IMG/VR virus record: IMGVR_UViG_3300020172_000530
Span: 1-64,000 of that record
Length of the DNA stretch: 64,000 nt
Direction: 5' to 3' (one strand)
DNA from: a virus
Shown here: positions 7,086-18,200 of the stretch, piece after piece
Numbering within the stretch: position 1 is the first letter of the stretch
Layout of the letters: each line of letters opens with the position of its first letter
Notes under the pieces: generated by a model
What the model saw: only the letters and a program-made list of their open reading frames with translations
Told to the model about the DNA's origin: nothing
Database searches by the model: none
Translations under genes and position numbers: made by a program

Positions 7086-9617
7086 ATGGTAGATTTTGTT
7101 AAAGAACTTAAACAAGGAGCAACTAATATTTCTGAAAAAGTAAGTAAAACTGTTTCAGATATAAAAACAAATAATGGAGGGTCGGCAATTGGTCCAGCAC
7201 TAGATTCTCTCAAACAATCAGTTTTAAGCGGAGCTCCAAACTTTGATTCTGCTGCTCTTGGAATACCTGGAGTAGAGAACTTTGGCGCAAGTTTTAATAG
7301 TTTACTACAGAGTAAAAAAGATTTAAGTTTAAAAACAGGATATGAAGTAGGACAAACTAAAACATCGCCTCCCCCTGATTTTAAACCTCCATTAGTTAAT
7401 ATGTTGAATCAGTATGTATCAGTAAATGCTATTTTCACTCTCAGTGTGCTCAGCGACGAAGATATAAATTTTCCAGACTTGACTTACAAAAAAGGAAATC
7501 TTGGCCCTATCATTTTAAAATCAGCAAATGGTGCTCCTCCTGATAAACTTATAAAAACAGCATTTGGATCCTATAATTTTTATCTAGATAATTTTAGGAT
7601 GAATACTATAATGGGTCTAAATAAAACTACAGGTGTTAGTAATGCTACTTCTGTGTCATTTACTGTTATAGAACCTTATAGTATGGGGTTATTTTTTCAA
7701 GCACTACAAATAGGAGCGTACCAAGTAGGTACATCCAACTACACGCAAGTACCTTTATTGTTAACTATTGAATGGAAAGGATGGACAGACGTTAGTCAGG
7801 AAGTTAATATAGTTACTAGACAAATTCCTATAAAGTTACGGGAATTAACCATGCAGGTTACAGGGAAAGGCTGCGAATATAGTGTAGAAGCGTTTCCTTG
7901 GAATGAACAAGGCCTGTCAAAATCTTTTAATGAAATTAAAACTGACATTGGTATAGAATGTGATAAAGGTGGTCCGTACACAATACAGAATGTATTACAA
8001 ACAGGCGCAAACAGTTTGCAGGCAGTGTTAAATCGACGATTACAAGAAGCAAAGAAAAATAAAACAGTGGATGCGCCCGATGAGATTCTTATACTTTTCC
8101 CTACTGATTTAACATCAGCCCCAAGCAACTCTCCAAGCACCTCACCGTGGTCCGGCAATGAACGTTCAGAAAAGAGTGCAACATCTACATCTGGAACCGG
8201 AGCCGCCAGTGCGTTTTATGGAAAGTTAGGCGTCAGTCAAGGTGCTAATTCAACAAAAGTACAAGGGGTGGATACCAAGTCAGTTAATTTGATTGGGCAA
8301 GCGTTGATAGGATTTAGTGAAAAATCCAAAGGCGAAACACCGTTTGCTAAAGATGCCGATAGCTATGATAAAGAAAAAGGAATAGTTAAAATAGGATCTA
8401 TTGAGATAGATCTTAACAATTCTAAATTTCACTTTACACAAAGTGCTTTGATTACAGACGTTATCACGAATGTAATCTTAAACAGTGACTATGGAAGAAA
8501 TGCGCTGAACCCAGCACAGTTAACACCAGATGGTAAGATTGTGTGGTTTAGAATAGAAACACAAGTTTATAATATACCACAAGAAGATTCTAAGACTGGA
8601 ACGAAACCAAAGTGTATTGTTTTCAGAGTTGTACCCTATACAGTTGATAGTTCAAGATTCATGCCTACCGAAGCTAAAAAACAAGGATTAGAACAAGCAA
8701 AAAAACAAGCATTAAAAGAGTACAATTATATCTATACAGGAAAAAATACAGACATTTTAAATTTTAACATTGATTTTAAAGCAGGGTTCTATACAGCTCT
8801 GTTTGCTGATAAAGGAAAGAACTCAGAAGGCGAAAGAATGAAAGAACATACAGGGCAATCAGCAGAAGAAGGTGACAGAATGAGAACACCTGGTAGTGCT
8901 GCTTCTGGAGGTGTTGGAATCATTTTACAACCAGTAAGGGGAACTTCAGCAGGCCTGCCAGAAAATCCTACTCAGATTAGACATGATCGAACAGAATCTA
9001 CTACAAGTAAATTAGGTGGTTCCGCTGCGTCTGATGACCCTGCTACAGCAGTAGCAAGACAGTTTCATGATGTCGTCACTAATCAAGCAGATATGATTAA
9101 TCTAGAAATGGAAATACTAGGCGATCCTTATTACATAGCAGACAGCGGAATGGGAAATTATAGTGCTAAAGAAGTTCAAGGATATGATAATATAACAGGA
9201 GATGGTTCTATAAATTATCAGAATGGAGAAGTAGTTGTAACGGTAAATTTTAAAACTCCAATTGATATCGACTTAGAAAAAGGAACTTGGGATTTTAGGG
9301 ATACAGAACCAGTAGCGCAATTTAGCGGCTTGTTCAACGTTATTAGTATCGATAATTCAATTGTTAGAAATAAATTTACTCAGATACTACACTTAATAAG
9401 ACTACCTGGACAAGACCCTAAGCTACTAGAGAAGTCTAGTGCTTCATTAGCAGATACTAAAACTTCAGGAACTGAATTCGTTCAAGCCACTAATAATGCT
9501 GTACTAAATAGTCCGTTTATGGCAGGTAGTGTAGTTAATCAAATTAATAACATTAACCCGTCGGCACCAAACCCTGGATTACCAGGTATAGTTGATACTA
9601 GAGGATTTCCCCCTTAA
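7086..9617 (+). CDS. Large baseplate hub-region structural protein (position of gp27)
   Basis: An 843-residue protein beginning MVDFVKELKQGATNISEK. The N-terminal 80 residues are low-complexity. About 105-340 is a beta-rich domain with a conserved-looking SVSFTVIEPYSMGLFFQAL and PLLLTIEWKGW. Residues 345-400 are a Ser/Thr/Pro/Gly linker. About 410-560 and 660-790 are further ordered domains, the last containing FSGLFNVISIDNSIVRNKFTQ, typical of hub proteins that contact the spike. It lies between gp53 and gp5, where a hub protein is expected, and ends with TAATG into gp5. I infer a gp27-type role from position and fold impression. No direct T4 gp27 match can be claimed by eye. Confidence 0.6.
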   Translation: MVDFVKELKQGATNISEKVSKTVSDIKTNNGGSAIGPALDSLKQSVLSGAPNFDSAALGIPGVENFGASFNSLLQSKKDLSLKTGYEVGQTKTSPPPDFKPPLVNMLNQYVSVNAIFTLSVLSDEDINFPDLTYKKGNLGPIILKSANGAPPDKLIKTAFGSYNFYLDNFRMNTIMGLNKTTGVSNATSVSFTVIEPYSMGLFFQALQIGAYQVGTSNYTQVPLLLTIEWKGWTDVSQEVNIVTRQIPIKLRELTMQVTGKGCEYSVEAFPWNEQGLSKSFNEIKTDIGIECDKGGPYTIQNVLQTGANSLQAVLNRRLQEAKKNKTVDAPDEILILFPTDLTSAPSNSPSTSPWSGNERSEKSATSTSGTGAASAFYGKLGVSQGANSTKVQGVDTKSVNLIGQALIGFSEKSKGETPFAKDADSYDKEKGIVKIGSIEIDLNNSKFHFTQSALITDVITNVILNSDYGRNALNPAQLTPDGKIVWFRIETQVYNIPQEDSKTGTKPKCIVFRVVPYTVDSSRFMPTEAKKQGLEQAKKQALKEYNYIYTGKNTDILNFNIDFKAGFYTALFADKGKNSEGERMKEHTGQSAEEGDRMRTPGSAASGGVGIILQPVRGTSAGLPENPTQIRHDRTESTTSKLGGSAASDDPATAVARQFHDVVTNQADMINLEMEILGDPYYIADSGMGNYSAKEVQGYDNITGDGSINYQNGEVVVTVNFKTPIDIDLEKGTWDFRDTEPVAQFSGLFNVISIDNSIVRNKFTQILHLIRLPGQDPKLLEKSSASLADTKTSGTEFVQATNNAVLNSPFMAGSVVNQINNINPSAPNPGLPGIVDTRGFPP

Positions 9618-11299
9618 TGGCCATAGAAACAAGACCACAGTCCGGCAGTACACCAGTTGATCCTGGTCCTTTTCTAGCAAAAGTTGTCAGTCACCTTGAC
9701 CCTACTTACATGGGCTGTTTAGAAGTACAGATCATGAGGGAAGTGGGCGGGGATGTAAATTCTGATGGACAATTAACCACAGTAAAATATCTTAATCCAT
9801 TTTATGGAGTCACTAGTGTAGAACATGTAACTGACACAGATGATTATAATAATACACAAAAAAGTTATGGTATGTGGTTTGTGCCACCAGATCCAGGAAG
9901 CTTAGTAGTTGTAATTTTTATTGGTGGCGATCCTCGTAAGGGATATTGGATAGGCTGTGTTCAAGACGAAGGCATGAATTTCATGGTGCCAGGATTAGCT
10001 GCTACAGAATACGCAGTTAGCGATACTAAAACAGATGACAGCGAACGTGTTCCTGTAGCAGAATATAATAAAATAGCCAACGAAAATACACAAGACCCTA
10101 CAAAACGTGCCAAGCCTCAGCATCCATTAGCTGACTTCCTGATTAGTCAAGGTCTTATAAAAGATGATACAAGGGGAGTAACAACTAGTTCAGCTCGTAG
10201 GGAAGTGCCTAGTGCTGTTTTTGGAATAAGTACGCCAGGCCCAGTAGACAAAAACGGTAAGAGAGGAAAGATTGGAAAAGCAGAGCATCTAATTGACGGT
10301 GCGTTTGTAAGTAGATTAGGTGGCAGCACATTTGTCATGGATGATGGTAATGACAAATATATCCGTAAAACTTCTGCTAGCGACGGTCCTCCTGAATATA
10401 GTAATTTACTCAACGGCGAAACAGATGGCGATCCTGCTATACCCCATAATGAATGTATTAGATTTAGAACCAGAACAGGTCATCAGATTTTATTACACAA
10501 TTCTGAAGATTTAATCTATGTAGGAAATAGTAAAGGAACTGCTTGGATAGAATTGACCAGTGACGGTAAAATAGATATCTATGCAGAGGATAGTATTAGT
10601 GTTCGTACAAAACAAGATCTAAATTTTTATGCTGATAGAGATATAAATTTAGAGGCTGTAAGAAATATGAACATTAAAGTTGGTGGCGAAATGCACACGC
10701 ATACTGTAGCAGATCATATTTTAATTGTTGATGGGAATCAAAAAATCCATGTAAAAAAAGCAGTAGATAAAACCTACGAAGACACCTATAAACATCATAT
10801 TAAAAAAGATGTAGAACAACTATATGATCTAAATTATAAATTAACTGTGTTGAAAGATTTAGATGTCAATACAGCAGGTCATAATTGGCTCACGGCAGGA
10901 AAAACTACTGAGATAAAGAGTGGCGGTAATCATATTGAAACCGCAGCATTGATTCATATGAATGGACCAGCTGCTTCAGATGCTGCTAAAGCCGCAGAAG
11001 CAGAATTGCCACAAAGATTAAAGCTACACACACTGCCGGATCAAGAAGAAATTCCTTTGAATAATTCTATTATGCGTCGGATTACTACACACGAGCCTTA
11101 TCCGCATCATGAAAATCTTGATCCTTTAAAAGTCAAACCCGAACAAACTGATAGGGACATCGAAGGAAGATACGAAGATACAGACGGCGAACAACTGGAA
11201 GATCAAGCAGCATTTTCTGTAACAATGCTAACTCCAGCAGAAAAATGGAAAACCTACAGCACCACTATAGACCCATTTAGAAAGCTTCAAAGCGATTAA
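9617..11299 (+). CDS. gp5: Baseplate central spike gp5-like, without a lysozyme domain
   Basis: A 560-residue spike protein. Residues 15-130 form the OB-fold: FLAKVVSHLDPTYMGCLEVQ, then the glycine-rich GMWFVPPDPGSLVVVIFIGG and KGYWIGCVQDE. From about 285 to 455 a series of short beta repeats, with alternating hydrophobic residues (for example IDIYAEDSISVRTKQDLNF), should form the triple-stranded beta-helix needle seen in T4 gp5 and VgrG. T4 gp5 carries a lysozyme domain between the OB-fold and helix. Here residues 130-260 show no such fold or catalytic E/D/T pattern. The last 100 residues are charged. The start overlaps the preceding stop (TAATG), and gp25 follows after 11 bases. Confidence 0.82.
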   Translation: MAIETRPQSGSTPVDPGPFLAKVVSHLDPTYMGCLEVQIMREVGGDVNSDGQLTTVKYLNPFYGVTSVEHVTDTDDYNNTQKSYGMWFVPPDPGSLVVVIFIGGDPRKGYWIGCVQDEGMNFMVPGLAATEYAVSDTKTDDSERVPVAEYNKIANENTQDPTKRAKPQHPLADFLISQGLIKDDTRGVTTSSARREVPSAVFGISTPGPVDKNGKRGKIGKAEHLIDGAFVSRLGGSTFVMDDGNDKYIRKTSASDGPPEYSNLLNGETDGDPAIPHNECIRFRTRTGHQILLHNSEDLIYVGNSKGTAWIELTSDGKIDIYAEDSISVRTKQDLNFYADRDINLEAVRNMNIKVGGEMHTHTVADHILIVDGNQKIHVKKAVDKTYEDTYKHHIKKDVEQLYDLNYKLTVLKDLDVNTAGHNWLTAGKTTEIKSGGNHIETAALIHMNGPAASDAAKAAEAELPQRLKLHTLPDQEEIPLNNSIMRRITTHEPYPHHENLDPLKVKPEQTDRDIEGRYEDTDGEQLEDQAAFSVTMLTPAEKWKTYSTTIDPFRKLQSD

Positions 11300-11310
11300 T
11301 AAATATCAGT

Positions 11311-11751
11311 ATGAGTGCTAATTCACGTTTATACGATAAAATTGTTCTTAAAGGCGATCTTACAGGGCAAAAAATTCCAGGTACAAAAACCTATAAGGGA
11401 TTCAGTACGATTAGTAGCGATGCTAACAGTTTTGCTTTATACGATTTAGCATTAATTAAGCAGGATATTTTAAATCATTTTCATATACGTCAAGGGGAAA
11501 GATTAGAAAATCCTGAATTTGGTACTATAATATGGGATTGTTTGTTCGAACCATTAACAGAAGAAATTAAAAGTGTAATTCAAAAAAACGTCGAAACGAT
11601 TATAAATTACGATCCTCGTGTGGTGCCAGATCAAATAATTGTAACCAGTTACGAAAGCGGTATACAAATTGAATGTAGATTAACCTACTTGCCCTACAAT
11701 ATTAGCGAAACATTACAGTTAAAATTTGATCAAGCTAACTCTATAATATAA
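11311..11751 (+). CDS. gp25: Baseplate wedge protein gp25
   Basis: A 146-residue gp25-like protein. The family core is YDLALIKQDILNHFHIRQGER followed by ENPEFGTIIWDCLFEPL, then a C-terminal YDPRVV and a beta strand pair. gp25 links wedge protein gp6 to the sheath and is conserved in contractile injection machines. The length is close to T4 gp25 (132). An AATAAATA at 11298-11305 precedes the ATG so closely that it would give a leaderless message. Readthrough from upstream is therefore more likely. The gp6 gene follows after 50 bases containing its own promoter. Confidence 0.92.
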   Translation: MSANSRLYDKIVLKGDLTGQKIPGTKTYKGFSTISSDANSFALYDLALIKQDILNHFHIRQGERLENPEFGTIIWDCLFEPLTEEIKSVIQKNVETIINYDPRVVPDQIIVTSYESGIQIECRLTYLPYNISETLQLKFDQANSII

Positions 11752-11753
11752 AG

Positions 11754-11780
11754 TACGCACATTTCAAAATACGCTAAATA
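11754..11780 (+). promoter_or_regulatory. Two-part late-type promoter, copy 2
   Basis: TACGCAC at 11754-11760 and TAAATA at 11775-11780, the same 21-base start-to-start spacing as at 5702. The predicted start near 11786 leaves about 16 bases, with GGGA, before the gp6 ATG at 11802. The bases AAA plus one more precede TACGCAC here as in the other two copies. Confidence 0.7.
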
Positions 11781-11801
11781 TTAGATAATTGGGAATAGCG
11801 T

Positions 11802-14800
11802 ATGTCAGCAACTGATAGACAAAACAGGCTACTAGTAGCCGAAGACTGGAAAAGAATATACCAAACATTTCGTACTGCAGATTTTCAGAGCTATGACTTT
11901 GAAAATCTTCGCAGGGTAATGATTAGTTATATCAGAGAAAATTATCCAGAAGATTTTAACGATTACATCGAATCCAGCGAATACCTTGCGCTGATTGATC
12001 TTATTGCCTTCTTAGGTCAAAGCATCAGTTTTCGTACAGACTTAAATGCTCGTGATAACTTTTTAGAGTTAGCCGAACGTCGTGAAAGTGTGTTGCGCCT
12101 AGCAAGACTACTAAGTTATAATCCTAAGAGAAATATTTCCGGTAACGGATTGCTAAAATTTAGCAGTGTTAGTACTACTCAAACTGTTATTGATTCTAAC
12201 GGAAGAAACATATCCGGACAGGTTGTATTATGGAATGATCCTGCTAATGCTAATTGGTACGATCAATTTATTAAAGTAATCAATGCCGCTCTTCCTGCCA
12301 GTCGTCAATTTGGAAATCCTGATGACAAAGCAACAGTTTATGGTATTCCTACTGAACAGTACAGATTTCAAAGTGCTAATACAGATGCTCCTGTTTACAG
12401 TTTCAACAAATCAGTAGATGGCAGAAGTATGCCTTTTGAAATTGTGTCAACAGTCTTTAGAAACTCGGAAGATATCTATGAAGAGCCTCCTGCTGTAGGT
12501 AACAGATTAGCTTTCATTTTCAAAAATGACGGTAAAGGCAATGCTAGTTCTAATACAGGATTCTTCCTACACTTTAGACAAGGCATATTAAGTCAAGGAA
12601 CATTTGATATACTTCAGCCAAGCACCAGCGAGAGTATAGATATCGATGCTGTAAATATCAATAATACTGATATATGGTTATATCGTCTAGATCAAAACGG
12701 ACTAGAAACAGAGTATTGGCAGAAAGTTCCGAGTCTAGAAGGTAATAATATTATCTATAACAGTCTTAAAAAATCTGTAAGAAATATTTACAGCGTTATT
12801 ACCCGGGCAGGCGATAGAGCTAGTTTACTGTTCAGTGACGGTACATTTGGAAATATTCCACGGGGAACTTTCAGAGTCTATTATAGAACTAGCAATGGTA
12901 TAAGCTATACAATTAATCCAAAAGATATAAGAAATATTAGTATATCTGTGCCTTATATTAGTAATAATGCTCAGGTGGAAACGCTGACAGTAAATCTAAG
13001 TTTGCAATCTAGTATAGATAACAGTTCAGAATCAGAATCTAGTGATAGTATTAAATCTAGAGCCCCTGCTACGTATTACACTCAGAACAGAATGATAACA
13101 GCTGAGGATTATAACATTAGTCCGTTAAGTGTTAACCAACAAGTTATTAAAATTAAAGCAGTTAATAGAAGTGCCAGCGGCATCAGCAGATATTTTGACC
13201 TAGTAGATCCAACAGGAAAATACAGTAAAACAAATTTATTTGCCGACGACGGTATCATGTATAAAGAAGAATTTACTGAAAGTTTTAAATTCAGTTATCA
13301 AAATAGAACGGATATTGAAGCTGTAATTTATAATCAAGTTATTGAAAATTTAAAATCTGTAGCATTACGAGATTTTTATTACAGTAATTTCTTTACAGTT
13401 GTAACTGATTCATTATCTGTATCTTGGTATAGTAGAACAGTTGATACAAATCAGTGTACAGGCTATATTAGTGATGTAAGAAATCCAAGCATATTTTACG
13501 ATACAGATCCTGTACCGTACAAATTAGGGTCTTACACTAGTACACTGTTAAGATATCTGACACCAGGTGCGTTAGTTGAATTTACACCGCCAAGCGGATA
13601 TTATTTTGATAAAAGTAATGATAATCAGTTAGTGAGAGGCACAGCGAATGTCAAAGACGCTGTAACAAGATTATGGTGTAAAGTAATTAGCGTGGCTGGA
13701 GATGGCACTGCCGGAGGCGATGGAGTGTTTGCCGATGGATCAGGACCAATTGTGTTCAATGATATTATACCACAAAATTCTCTATTAAATCAGATTATTC
13801 CAGCGTGGAGAACTACATTAGATACTAATACTATATCTACCATGATTGATTTAATCTTTGCTAATAAGCCTTTTGGATTAAGATATGATATACAAACCAA
13901 GTCATGGAAAATTGTTTTTGAAGTTAATCTCAATATTAATGACAGATTTAGTTTAGGTAAACAAGGAGACAACAGTAATCAACAGTTAGATTCAAGTTGG
14001 TTATTACTATTCACCACTGATACTGAATTTTATACAGTAAAATCTAGATTGTTACGTTATGTGTTTGAAAGTGAAAAACAAGTACGATTTTATTTTGATG
14101 CTAGTGATAAAATTTACGACACACGAAATAATTCTACTGTAAAAGACAAGATTAAAATCTTAAACATTAATACTCAGCCAGACAGTATTACACCATTTAC
14201 TATTGATAGAGAATGGGAAATAACAGAAGAATTTAAAGGGTTAGACGGTTACGTGGATACTAAAAAAATTCAAGTTACCTTTAGTGATACTGATGATGAC
14301 GGAGTAGTGGATAATCCTATATTATTTGAAGAAGTGGTTGCCCCAACAATTTCACCAACTACTAAAAAGATTGTTTTAGAAAAATATGAAATTTCAGCAG
14401 GACAAGAGGATTATCGTTACATAGATAATAGTAATCAAACAGTTATCTTTGTATCATCTTTGAGCTTTTTGACAAATCTAGGAACTATATCCGATGGGCA
14501 GTATGTTTACGCTGAAGATACAGATTCAGTTTATAAGTTTACATTAGCCAGTGCTACATTTGAACCTTCTATAGACTACAAAGTGTATGTTGGTCGACCT
14601 GATTTGAAATTTCAATATATTCATAACGCTGATTATGAGTCAAGAATTGATCCCGGCATTACAAACTTAATTGACATCTATGTATTAACTAAACAGTACG
14701 ATCAAAATTTTAGACAGTGGTTAAACAACTCTTTAGAGAATGAGCCGTACCCTCCTAGTCAAGATTCTTTGTTTAGTTTAATGAGTACAGATCTTAATAA

Positions 14801-15281
14801 AATTAAATCTATAAGCGATGAAATTATATATCATCCGGTAAAATATAAAGTTCTTTTCGGAGAGAAATCCACCCAGGATGTACAAGGAACATTTAAGATA
14901 GTAAAAAATTCTGAATTAGTATTAAGTGACAACGATATCAAGTCAAGCACACTATCTGCGATAAATGAATTTTTTAGTATAGAAAATTGGGAATTTGGAG
15001 AAAGTTTTTATTTTACCGAGTTAGCCACTTATGTAATGAATAGATTAAGTCCTTATGTAGTGAATTTTGTTTTAGTACCAAAACAAACAGGATTAACTTT
15101 TGGAGCATTGTACGAAATTAAATGCGAAAAAGATCAAATCTTTGTTAACGGTGCTACCGTCAATGACATAGAAGTCATAACTGCGATTACAGCGAGTAAA
15201 TTAAGAGCAAGCGGAGCAATCGTAGCAAGTAATACAGCAACAGGACAACAGATTATAACTAGCGCAGGGATTGAAGACTAA
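11802..15281 (+). CDS. gp6: Baseplate wedge protein gp6
   Basis: A 1159-residue protein, larger than T4 gp6 (660). The N-terminal 130 residues carry the family pattern: YDFENLRRVMISYIRENYPE, then SSEYLALIDLIAFLGQSISF and NARDNFLELAERRESVLRLA. A baseplate-J-like beta region follows, with RAPATYYTQNRMITAEDYN near 430. gp6 forms the inner ring that cross-links baseplate wedges. The central 500-900 region is an expansion with many short strands. The C-terminal part ends in a domain with ENWEFGESFYFTELATYV, typical of gp6/J proteins. It overlaps the next gene by one base (TAATG). Confidence 0.88.
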   Translation: MSATDRQNRLLVAEDWKRIYQTFRTADFQSYDFENLRRVMISYIRENYPEDFNDYIESSEYLALIDLIAFLGQSISFRTDLNARDNFLELAERRESVLRLARLLSYNPKRNISGNGLLKFSSVSTTQTVIDSNGRNISGQVVLWNDPANANWYDQFIKVINAALPASRQFGNPDDKATVYGIPTEQYRFQSANTDAPVYSFNKSVDGRSMPFEIVSTVFRNSEDIYEEPPAVGNRLAFIFKNDGKGNASSNTGFFLHFRQGILSQGTFDILQPSTSESIDIDAVNINNTDIWLYRLDQNGLETEYWQKVPSLEGNNIIYNSLKKSVRNIYSVITRAGDRASLLFSDGTFGNIPRGTFRVYYRTSNGISYTINPKDIRNISISVPYISNNAQVETLTVNLSLQSSIDNSSESESSDSIKSRAPATYYTQNRMITAEDYNISPLSVNQQVIKIKAVNRSASGISRYFDLVDPTGKYSKTNLFADDGIMYKEEFTESFKFSYQNRTDIEAVIYNQVIENLKSVALRDFYYSNFFTVVTDSLSVSWYSRTVDTNQCTGYISDVRNPSIFYDTDPVPYKLGSYTSTLLRYLTPGALVEFTPPSGYYFDKSNDNQLVRGTANVKDAVTRLWCKVISVAGDGTAGGDGVFADGSGPIVFNDIIPQNSLLNQIIPAWRTTLDTNTISTMIDLIFANKPFGLRYDIQTKSWKIVFEVNLNINDRFSLGKQGDNSNQQLDSSWLLLFTTDTEFYTVKSRLLRYVFESEKQVRFYFDASDKIYDTRNNSTVKDKIKILNINTQPDSITPFTIDREWEITEEFKGLDGYVDTKKIQVTFSDTDDDGVVDNPILFEEVVAPTISPTTKKIVLEKYEISAGQEDYRYIDNSNQTVIFVSSLSFLTNLGTISDGQYVYAEDTDSVYKFTLASATFEPSIDYKVYVGRPDLKFQYIHNADYESRIDPGITNLIDIYVLTKQYDQNFRQWLNNSLENEPYPPSQDSLFSLMSTDLNKIKSISDEIIYHPVKYKVLFGEKSTQDVQGTFKIVKNSELVLSDNDIKSSTLSAINEFFSIENWEFGESFYFTELATYVMNRLSPYVVNFVLVPKQTGLTFGALYEIKCEKDQIFVNGATVNDIEVITAITASKLRASGAIVASNTATGQQIITSAGIED

Positions 15282-18200
15282 TGGCAAATAACGATCAAGA
15301 AGAATTTGGACTTCCAATAGACGGCAATGAACCAAGAAAAACTTCCAACTTACTACCAAGGACTTATAGAACTGATAGTAATAAAAAGTTTTTACAAGCA
15401 ACATTGGATCAGCTTACCCAGCCCGGAAAAGTAAAAAAACTCAACGGGTATATTGGTCAGCAAAATGCCAAGTCAGCTAAATCAGACGATATCTATATTG
15501 ACGCAAGCGATCAGATAAGGCAGCAATATCAATTAGAGCCTGGTGCTGTTATACAAGATAAGTTTGAAAATGTAACCTTTTATAAAGATTATATTGACTA
15601 TATTAATCAAATTGATGTATTTGGCGGCGATACAAAAAATCACGAGCGTATTAACCGACAGGAATTTTACAGTTGGAATCCTCATATAGAGTGGGACAAG
15701 TTTGTAAACTTTCAAAATTATTATTGGTTAGCCTATGGGCCTGATGTAATTAAGGTGTTCGGCCAACAACTGGAAATAGAAAGTACGTATACTGTAGATT
15801 TGGTTGACGAAGACGATAATTATGCTTTTTTATTCTCTCCAAATGGTCTTACAAGAAATCCTACCCTAAGACTTTACAGAGGTCAGACTTACAATTTTAC
15901 AGTTAACAGTCCAGGAAATCCTTTTAGTTTTAAATTATCAAGAACAGCCGGTGACCTTGATAGATATCTTAAAGGAGTTTCCGCAGTCTCTGTAGAAAGC
16001 GGAACTATTACATTTAAAGTAAGAAAAGATGCTCCGGATCTGATATACTATGTAAATGAAAAAGATCCTACTGCTGGCGGTGTTATTCAAATTTTAGATA
16101 TTGAAGAAAATACTTTCTTAGATCTAGAAAAAGATATCTTAGGAAAAAAAGATTATACATTAACATCGGGTGTAAAAATTTCCAATGGTATGAAATTAAA
16201 TTTCGAAGGAAATGTAAGCCCTGCTGAATACAAAGATGGTAATTGGTATGTAGATGGAGTAGGCTCGGCCATTACTCTGATTCCAGAATCTGCCTTAGAA
16301 ATTATAAGCACTTATACACAAGAATCTGAACTTTTATTTGATGATACACCTTTTGATAAGGATCCTTTTAGTGTAGCAAGTGCGTATCCTAGAGATAATG
16401 ATTATATAGTCATGGCTAGAGGTTCTAAAGATAGAAACCCTTGGAGTAGATATAATCGATGGTTTCATGAAGATGTAATCAAAGTTTCAGCACAGGCTAA
16501 TGGTAAAATACCAGATATTGATCAATCTTTGCGAGCCGTACGACCAATTATAGAATATGAAGCAAACATCAAATTATACAACTTCGGGCACGAAGCTAAA
16601 AAAGATGTTGATTTGATTGACACATTCACAACTGATGTATTTTCTATTATCGAAGGAAGCACTGGCTATAACATAGATGGAGCAAATCTTGCTCCTAATA
16701 TGCGGGTTTTATTTACAGCTGATCCGGACATATTAGTAAAAGACAAAATCTTTAAAGTAACATTTGTTGATATCATAGTCCCTCAACGACAGATAGAATT
16801 TGTAGCAGACTCTACAGTAAATCCAAATACAGATGTTATTACATTTGAAACAGACCATTTTTTAAATACAGGAGTCCAAGTAACGTATCTGAATAATGGA
16901 AATAATGACATTAGTGGATTGAGTAACAGACAACAATATTATGTTTATGTTGTTAGTGCTACACAAATCAAGCTGTTTACTGATAGTAAATTAACGAAGC
17001 AAGTAGACATACTAACCAGAGGAACTAGTACTCATAAGTTTGAGGTTTTTGTTGGAAAGAAAAGACAAATTAATCTAGTAGAAGAACCAGATACTATACC
17101 TATTCATTATGAAACTGTTATAATTAAAAGCGGAGATAAAAATAAAGGTTCGATGTTTTGGTATAATGGTGTTGATTGGAAATTAGCGCAGACCAAAACT
17201 ACAGTGAATCAACCTATTTTATTCGATGTGTTTGATTCTAATAGTAATAGTTACAGCGATATAACAGTATACGAAGGGTCTACCTTTATAGGAAATAAAA
17301 TTTTTAGTTACAAGCAAGGTCCAGGCTTGCCAGATAAAATTTTAGGATTTCCACTCAGTTATAAAAACATCAATAATGTAGGCGATATTGTTTTCACCTT
17401 TGATCTTTTACAGGATACTTTCAATTATAAAACATCAACGTTTATTCAGAGCAAACGTACTGACATAGGATTTTTGAGAAAAATCTCTAACTTAGATACT
17501 TGGAGTTATGAAAACGGATGGAAAAAATCTGAAATTAATAGTACTCAGCCTATTATAAGAATTTTCAAAGAATCTGGATTAGTAAATAATTTTCCGGTTG
17601 ATGTATATGATAACACCGATCAGTTATCTGATTTAGAGGTCAGAGTATATGTAAATGGAAAACGACTGAATAGAGAATTATACACTTTAGAAAGAGGTGT
17701 AGTTCGTTTCTCTATTGTATTAGATAATGATGTTACTGTTAATGATATCGTTACTTTAAAATGCTTTTCGCAACAAGCAAAAAATAGTAACGGGTATTAT
17801 GAAATTCCAATCTCTTTACAAAATAACCCTCTTAACAATAATCTTGAATCGTTTACTTTAGGCGAAGTAGTCGATCATGTAAATTCAATAGTTGATAACA
17901 TTTTGGATTTTAAAGGAATGTATCCAGGTCCTGGTAATCTAAGAGATTTAGGGAACCTTACTGCCTATGGAACAAGAATAGTTCAACATAGTAGTCCGTT
18001 AAATTTACCGTTATATCATTTAACAAACACCGATACAAATATAGTAAAATCCATAATACAAGCACAAGAAGATTACGCTACTTTTAAACGAACATTTTTA
18101 ATTACGTCTGGAAACACAGGTGTAGACATGGATTCTAAAAGACATGTTGACTTGATTCTTGAAATGATGTTGAAAGACAGACCTAGCACAACTTCGTATT

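Noticed and set aside
11298-11305. AATAAATA before gp25
   Set aside because: It would place the transcription start on the ATG itself, giving a leaderless message. No TACGCAC box lies 21 bases upstream.
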